DNA from: Mycobacteroides salmoniphilum
GTDB lineage: Bacteria > Actinomycetota > Actinomycetes > Mycobacteriales > Mycobacteriaceae
DNA length: 64,000 nucleotides
Assembly: GCF_004924335.1 (NCBI RefSeq)
Contig: NZ_CP024633.1
Location: 2,604,001 to 2,668,000, forward strand
Direction: 5' to 3'
Below, piece after piece: positions 59,350 through 64,000 of this stretch. The position numbers were made by a program, and so were the translations under genes. Numbering within the stretch: the first letter of the stretch is position 1; each line of letters starts with the position of its first letter. The notes beneath the pieces were generated by a model, which was given only the letters and a program-made list of their open reading frames with translations, had not been told where the DNA came from and made no database searches.

Positions 59350-60714
59350 TCAGCCTCTGATGACGCCCTTGGTGCGCATCAGAAAGTCGGCGAGAAAGCC
59401 GTCATGCGGAATGTCGGGTGCTGCGTACGAGGTCAGGTGCCTGCCGCTGTACACGTTCGCGACCGTCGGCTCGTTGAGTAGATCGTCGATCAGCGCCTCA
59501 TCATCGGTGATCGCGTTGATCACCAGCGAATCCCTCAGCGGGACAAGACCGTCGGCACGCGACCACGGCGTGATCCACACGCACGGGAAGGCCAGCTCGG
59601 TGTTGAGCGTGTCGATATCGGGTCGCTCGAGCAGATGCACGGCCGGTCTCAGCGCGGCCGAACCGTCGCCGAGGTCTGCCACCACCTGATCGGCACCCAA
59701 CAGCGGTGTGGCGCCCCGAGATTTCACCGCCAGATACTCGGCAAGCCGTTTGGCGGCATCAAGGGACTGGACCGGCAGCGCGGCTCGTTCGTCGCCGATC
59801 GGACGCGGCACGATCGTCGCCAGCCCGGCGGCGATCGCCTCTGCCAGCGGTCGCGGATCACCCTCGTAGAGAACGGCCGTGGCGTTGGTGCAGGCCATAC
59901 CGCCCTGCCCGCTGATCGACTCGACGATGACGTCCAGGTAGTCACGCCAATCCCGTTCGGCGGTGATCAGGATCTTGCTACGGCCGGGCCCGTTCACCAT
60001 CACCGTCGGGTCGCGGGCATACGCGTCTACGACGTCCTGCCCGCCGTAGACGATGGCGAGGTCGGCGGCGGTGATGATCTCGGCGGCACCCGCATGGTCG
60101 GTGGGCAGATACAGCGCGTCTTCTGACCGAAATCCGGCCTGGCGCAGTGCATTGACAAGTCGGTAGCCGGTGAAGGGTTCGCGTCGTGACGGACGGATGG
60201 CCACCCGATATCCCAATGCCAGGGCCTGCGCCCACGCGCCGTGAACGCCGGGACTGTTGCCCGACGCATGCACGGCAAGCACCTCACCGCGGCGCACCCA
60301 CACCGCGCTCCCCTGCCGCGTGCGCTCATCGCGCCAGTCCAGAGCCGCGCCCAGCGGCCGGGCCGGTGTCACCGAGTCGGCTGCCCGGCGGACCGCTTCG
60401 GCGACACCACGGGCGCTGGACCGCGCAATCGCGATAGGCAGCCCCGACACCCGGCTGACCACATCGACGTACTGCTCAAAACCCATGCCGCCGATCTCCG
60501 CGGTGCCAAAGATCTCGGCGGCCTCGGTCAGCGCGGCCTCACGCCGATCGGCCGGGAGCGCCCCGACGTTGCGTTGTGCCCGGATGCTGCGGCTCACATA
60601 CAGCGGCGGCACGATGCTCAACTCGGCGACGGGCACCCCGGTCACCTCGGTGATCACCTCGTGGGTGCGGGTGCGGTACTCGCCGCTTGGGCCGAGTGCA
60701 TCGAGTGTGATCAC
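59350..60714 (-). CDS. LuxC-like acyl-CoA/acyl-AMP reductase
   Basis: This 454-residue aldehyde dehydrogenase-fold protein of the LuxC family reduces an activated acid to an aldehyde with NAD(P)H. It shows HASGNSPGVHGAWAQALALGYRVAIRPS, the catalytic Cys in GQGGMACTNATAVLYEG, and ELAFPCVWITPW. The partner LuxE-like gene ends 2 bases before it starts, so the pair is one unit. Related pairs reduce griseoluteic acid in phenazine producers (EhpG/EhpF); no phenazine genes are visible here. Acid substrate unknown. Confidence 0.87.
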   Translation of the reverse strand: MITLDALGPSGEYRTRTHEVITEVTGVPVAELSIVPPLYVSRSIRAQRNVGALPADRREAALTEAAEIFGTAEIGGMGFEQYVDVVSRVSGLPIAIARSSARGVAEAVRRAADSVTPARPLGAALDWRDERTRQGSAVWVRRGEVLAVHASGNSPGVHGAWAQALALGYRVAIRPSRREPFTGYRLVNALRQAGFRSEDALYLPTDHAGAAEIITAADLAIVYGGQDVVDAYARDPTVMVNGPGRSKILITAERDWRDYLDVIVESISGQGGMACTNATAVLYEGDPRPLAEAIAAGLATIVPRPIGDERAALPVQSLDAAKRLAEYLAVKSRGATPLLGADQVVADLGDGSAALRPAVHLLERPDIDTLNTELAFPCVWITPWSRADGLVPLRDSLVINAITDDEALIDDLLNEPTVANVYSGRHLTSYAAPDIPHDGFLADFLMRTKGVIRG

Positions 60715-60716
60715 GA

Positions 60717-61808
60717 TCAGTAGACGCCCTCGATGACGGCCTCGCCCTCGAAGGTCGCCACGGGAACCACCTCGCTGACGGAATCGCCAATCTGGCCCTC
60801 GGGTCCGCGCATTCGGATCGCACTGTCGCGTTCGAGGTTGTTGGGGATGAACATGCCCTTGCTGATGTGGTTCATCACCACCTGACCGCGCTTTCCGTTC
60901 GGCACGCGCTCGCCCGTGGCGGGATCGATCACCCAGAAGACAACGTGGGGCGTTCGGGGGTCGAAGACAAACGCATCACCGTCGACTCGAGTCTTGGCCT
61001 GGGACAAGATCATCGTGCTGCCGAATGCCATCGTGATCGCGGCCGCCGGGAAGATTTCACGAAGCAGATCAAGGGTGTCCAGGTCCACGTGGGCACCGCT
61101 GATCAGTATGTAGCGGATCTTCTGGTTCACCAGGTCCACCATGGCCTCATCGCGGGCGATAGCGCCTAGCAGTGGCGGGCTGGTGTGCAGATTGGCCACG
61201 TGCTGGGTCTGCAGGACGAACCGGGCCTGCTCCAGGACATGCTGGACGTAACCCGATACCTCGGAGGTGGCTTGGCGCGCGGCGAGCTTCTTGACCCACC
61301 GCGGATCCAGGTCCACCGGATAGAACACTGACCCGAGCCGCTCGCTGACCGCGCGCGAGAAGTGGCCGACCCCGTGCGGGCCGCTGGGCATGAGAAACAG
61401 CAGGCCCTGCCCCGCCACGAATCCGCCGGCGGTGAAGTCCTCGATCTGCCACTGGGTGACCTGCTCCACCCAATCGGCCAGCTGCGCTGTGCGTTTGGGT
61501 GCACCGGTGGTGCCGCCCGATTCGAAGATCCTGGGCACGGGCGCCGGTGATCCGTAGCCGCGTGGAATCAGATCCTCGACGGGTGCATGCCGCAATTCGT
61601 TGACCAGGTTCGGGAACAGCCGTAGGTCATCGAAACTCGTGATGTCCGCGAGCGGCTGAAAGTCCAGGGCTTGGGCAGCACGCAACCAGAACGCCGACCC
61701 GGTGTCCTCCCCGAAATGCCAGTTGATCGCGGCACGCAGGTAGGCCTCGGGATCTGTCACCGCCCCGGTTCGCGGAACGTCCAACAGTGAGAAATCGACC
61801 TCGACCAT
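60717..61808 (-). CDS. LuxE/EhpF-like acid-activating enzyme
   Basis: This protein of 363 residues belongs to the ANL-type acyl-activating family and has the nucleotide-binding loop ESGGTTGAPKR, then a long central region (FLMPSGPHGVGHFSRAVSERLG), ISGAHVDLDTLDLLREIFP, and MAFGSTMILSQ. It lacks the long C-terminal domain of full acyl-CoA synthetases, as LuxE and EhpF do. It should form an acyl-adenylate from an acid and pass it to the LuxC-like reductase. ATG 61808 was chosen; a TTG at 61820 is possible. Confidence 0.85.
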   Translation of the reverse strand: MVEVDFSLLDVPRTGAVTDPEAYLRAAINWHFGEDTGSAFWLRAAQALDFQPLADITSFDDLRLFPNLVNELRHAPVEDLIPRGYGSPAPVPRIFESGGTTGAPKRTAQLADWVEQVTQWQIEDFTAGGFVAGQGLLFLMPSGPHGVGHFSRAVSERLGSVFYPVDLDPRWVKKLAARQATSEVSGYVQHVLEQARFVLQTQHVANLHTSPPLLGAIARDEAMVDLVNQKIRYILISGAHVDLDTLDLLREIFPAAAITMAFGSTMILSQAKTRVDGDAFVFDPRTPHVVFWVIDPATGERVPNGKRGQVVMNHISKGMFIPNNLERDSAIRMRGPEGQIGDSVSEVVPVATFEGEAVIEGVY

Positions 61809-61927
61809 CCCGCAATCCAAGCCCTACAGACTGAGAGATAGAACTGCTCGGCTCGCTAGTTCATATGTGTTGCAGCGGAATTAATCGTGCGGCCACGACG
61901 TGTTCGCACACCCGTCACTCGGCCGGC

Positions 61928-61939
61928 CGTCACGTGACG
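61928..61939. promoter_or_regulatory. Perfect palindrome at the start of the leftward acid-reduction genes
   Basis: CGTCACGTGACG is a perfect 12-base palindrome over the stop codon of the dehydrogenase, 120 bases upstream of the LuxE-like start. It could be a regulator site; no regulator gene is in sight. Confidence 0.3.
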
Positions 61940-62949
61940 TGAATCCCCGCACTGCGATGATCAATCTCACGGCGTAGTTCTGAGCCCGACCACTTCTTGC
62001 CACCGGATGAGCTGGCCTCGCGGATGAGGCTGACGAGTGCGGTGTTGACGGGCGCCTTCATGCCCAGCTTCGCGGCGAGCTCGACGACTTCGCCGTTGAT
62101 GTAGTCGATTTCGGTCGGCCTGCCACGGGTGATGTCGTCAAGCATCGACGAACGCGCCTGCGGGTCAATCTCAACCATCCGTCGTGCCAACAGGGTATAC
62201 AGCGCGTTGGGCATCCGGAGCACCCAAGGCATGAACGCGAGGGGCGCCGCGAGAGGGCTGACCACCGGCTGGTTGTTACGGCGCAGCAGGCTCAGAGCCT
62301 CTCGCTGGGCCGCGGCCAGCACGAGGCGGTATTCCCGATCTCCCAGTTCAGCTTTCAACGGCAGGCCCGAGAGCGCATTCACCGCATTGTTGAGGTTCAC
62401 CACGAGCTTTCCCCACTGCACCGCTGCCATGTCGTCACGCGCGGCGGTGGGCAGCCCGCTGTCCGTAAGTGCGTCTGCAAGGGACTCCGCTCCGGCGGAG
62501 ATCGAGAGCTTCCCCTGCGTGCCCTGATGAAAATGCGCCGCGCCGACCTGCGCGACGTTGAAACCGACCATGCCGGTAATTACTTTGCGCTGCTTAATGT
62601 ATCGCGATATCTGCGCCGGATTGCCGATGCCGTTCTGCAGACTGACCACCACTGCTCCGGGGCGGAGCCTGTCGGCCAGCGATTCCGCCATCTTCGCGGT
62701 CGCGGCCGACTTCACGGTCACGAGCACGACGTCGGCGGCGCGCACCGCATCGACGTCCTCGGAGAACACGCAATCGCGTCCAGGGATCGTCGCTGACCAT
62801 CCCTGATAATCCGACAAAGCGAGGCCGTGCTCCGCGATCGACTGACCAAGGGTGGCGCGCCCGATGTACACCAGGTCATGGCCCGCGATCTGCAGCCGAC
62901 CGCCCACATAACAGCCGATGCTTCCGGCGCCGGCGACAGCGATTTTCAT
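61930..62949 (-). CDS. Ketopantoate reductase-like (ApbA/PanE family) dehydrogenase
   Basis: This 339-residue NADP-binding dehydrogenase has the dinucleotide fold AVAGAGSIGCYVGGRLQIAG, SLQNGIGNPAQI, the catalytic Lys in QWGKLVVNLNNAVNALSG and Glu in TEIDYINGEVVEL. It may be a paralogue that reduces another 2-oxo acid. It overlaps the MBL-fold gene by 4 bases and is probably in its transcript; a true panE should be elsewhere in the genome. Confidence 0.85.
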   Translation of the reverse strand: MKIAVAGAGSIGCYVGGRLQIAGHDLVYIGRATLGQSIAEHGLALSDYQGWSATIPGRDCVFSEDVDAVRAADVVLVTVKSAATAKMAESLADRLRPGAVVVSLQNGIGNPAQISRYIKQRKVITGMVGFNVAQVGAAHFHQGTQGKLSISAGAESLADALTDSGLPTAARDDMAAVQWGKLVVNLNNAVNALSGLPLKAELGDREYRLVLAAAQREALSLLRRNNQPVVSPLAAPLAFMPWVLRMPNALYTLLARRMVEIDPQARSSMLDDITRGRPTEIDYINGEVVELAAKLGMKAPVNTALVSLIREASSSGGKKWSGSELRREIDHRSAGIHVT

Positions 62950-63815
62950 TGGGCTCCAACCTGAGTGCTTTGCGCGGCCATGGAGGCCCGGTCCCAGTAG
63001 TACGGATTATGCGAGTTGATGATTTCCACGTCGTCACGCGCACCTAGTTCACGTAGCTGCCGGGCGTTGTACAGCCGTGAGGCAGCATCTGCCTGCACGA
63101 GGTTTTGAAACACCGTGAACACCCGTGGGCATCGCGGTTCGGCGCGCATTTCGCCGGGGTGCATGAAGGCGTCGCCCGCATGTACCAGCCAGCGCGGGCG
63201 GCCGATGCCACCGAGGTCGATCACCACGCCGACGTGTCCACGGCTGTGCCCCGGCAACGGGATGATCGCGATCTCCTCGGGCAGACCGGCAAGTTGGCGC
63301 GCGGCGCGGAACCCGAACCACTGATCGCCGCCGATCGAATACTCAACCCAGCGGTCGCCCTCTCTGCGTCCCATGAGTTCATGCTGCCCGCTGTACCGCA
63401 CCTTGTCGTGCAGTGTGAGCTGTGAGCGTATGGATTCGGCCTCGACCGCATGTACATGCAGACGCGCGTTCGGGAAATCGTCGACTCCCCCGACGTGATC
63501 GTGGTCGTGATGGGTCAGGATGATGTCGGTGACATCGTCAGGGTCGTACCCCAGCGCCTGCACCTGGTGCACCGCTGCCTCCGATTCGGCGAACAGCGGG
63601 TTCAGCAGAAGCTTGAGGGGACGGCCGATTCTGTCCACCGGATCGGCGATGTCACGAAGGCCGAATCCGGTGTCGACAAGCAGCAGCCTGTTACCCGTGT
63701 CGACGAGCAGGCAATGGCAGACCAATCGGCCACGCTGCCAGGGCGCTCCCGTGCCCTCCATGAGCCGCTTTCCGATCGGGGCCATCGTGCCGCAGTTCAG
63801 GTGATGAATGCGCAT
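62946..63815 (-). CDS. MBL-fold hydrolase, lactonase-like
   Basis: This 289-residue protein has the zinc motif ILTHHDHDHVGGVDDF, then PLPGHSRGHVGVVID and VHAGDAFMH, as in AHL lactonases and related hydrolases. Other residues do not fix the substrate. It is 2 bases after the RidA gene and overlaps the ketopantoate reductase-like gene, so it belongs to one transcript. Confidence 0.86.
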   Translation of the reverse strand: MRIHHLNCGTMAPIGKRLMEGTGAPWQRGRLVCHCLLVDTGNRLLLVDTGFGLRDIADPVDRIGRPLKLLLNPLFAESEAAVHQVQALGYDPDDVTDIILTHHDHDHVGGVDDFPNARLHVHAVEAESIRSQLTLHDKVRYSGQHELMGRREGDRWVEYSIGGDQWFGFRAARQLAGLPEEIAIIPLPGHSRGHVGVVIDLGGIGRPRWLVHAGDAFMHPGEMRAEPRCPRVFTVFQNLVQADAASRLYNARQLRELGARDDVEIINSHNPYYWDRASMAAQSTQVGAQ

Positions 63816-63817
63816 GG

Positions 63818-64000
63818 CTAGTCCTCCGTCCCGGAAAGTTTCGCGAGCGCGTCTATCTCCACCAACAACCCGGGCGGCAGCCCACCGAAAAGAGTCGTAC
63901 GCGCCGGATAGGGCTTGCTGATGGTGTCCTCGAAAGCCTTATTGAGTTCGGCGAATCCTTCTGGGGCATGAAGGAATACCCGCAGCATCAGCACAGCTCC
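63818..64000 (-). CDS. RidA family protein, C-terminal part (partial)
   Basis: The last 60 residues of a RidA/YjgF-type protein are present, ending at a TAG (63818-63820); the frame is still open at base 64000. FAELNKAFEDTISKPYPART, then LPPGLLVEIDALAKL, contains the Arg and Glu typical of imine/enamine deaminases. It is the first visible gene of the leftward cluster with the MBL-fold, dehydrogenase and LuxE/LuxC-like genes. Confidence 0.85.
   Translation of the reverse strand, partial: GAVLMLRVFLHAPEGFAELNKAFEDTISKPYPARTTLFGGLPPGLLVEIDALAKLSGTED

Noticed and set aside
61921..61928. GGCCGGCC palindrome beside the CGTCACGTGACG site
   Set aside because: Short GC palindromes are expected by chance in this base composition, and no terminator-like T run follows.

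Overview
The window is high-GC mycobacterial chromosome, most likely from the Mycobacteroides abscessus-chelonae group. Three things support this. The gene order follows the Mycobacterium tuberculosis block from alaS (Rv2555c) to thrS (Rv2614c): rarA, the DUF2126/ATP-grasp/transglutaminase cluster, aspS, ypfJ, hisS, ppiB, rel, apt, secF-secD-yajC, ruvB-ruvA-ruvC, yebC, pdxT-tesB-pdxS, pimA-patA-pgsA-HIT-thrS. A 289-residue class A beta-lactamase sits between ppiB and rel, the known position of Bla_Mab next to rel in M. abscessus. Mycobacterial phosphatidylinositol-mannoside genes are also present. The species within the group cannot be settled by eye. Position 1 cuts alaS and position 64000 cuts a RidA-family gene.

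Layout. 1-3400: alaS (partial), a small exported protein, rarA and DUF3097. 3400-5360: a visibly lower-GC insertion with a seven-helix membrane protein (MAB_1171c-like) and a convergent ImmA/IrrE metallopeptidase. 5360-8790: a kinase-fold protein with a degenerate catalytic loop, then a TetR-glycosyltransferase-AtpE-like operon behind a doubled operator-like palindrome. 8789-16780: a leftward operon encoding a transglutaminase/DUF2126 giant, a circularly permuted ATP-grasp/alpha-E fusion, a second transglutaminase and a zinc metallopeptidase; this set is thought to make or cut peptide tags. 16800-31700: small enzymes, a permease/DUF1980 pair, aspS, an esterase, ypfJ, a LexA-controlled radical-SAM protein, hisS, ppiB and bla.

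31690-42090 is core: rel-apt-lipoprotein, secF-secD-yajC and ruvB-ruvA-ruvC, the last with an SOS box. 42200-46000 holds a TetR regulator whose promoter shares a palindrome with that of a nearby methyltransferase-like membrane protein, then PAP2, yebC and an HD-domain protein. 45908-54789 is one long leftward run: the vitamin B6 synthase genes pdxS and pdxT around tesB, then pimA, patA and pgsA for phosphatidylinositol and PIM synthesis, ending upstream at thrS. 54880-58800 carries a divergent GlxA-type AraC regulator and DJ-1 protein, then small housekeeping-like genes.

58900-64000 is an accessory metabolic cluster: LuxC-like acyl reductase, LuxE-like acid-activating enzyme, ketopantoate-reductase-like dehydrogenase, metallo-beta-lactamase-fold hydrolase and RidA. 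Together they suggest activation of an unknown acid and its reduction to an aldehyde. The most unusual single gene is the stand-alone ATP synthase c-subunit paralogue at 8540-8788. No rRNA, tRNA, CRISPR array, insertion sequence or recognisable riboswitch was seen, and no stretch over 300 bases lacks a gene.
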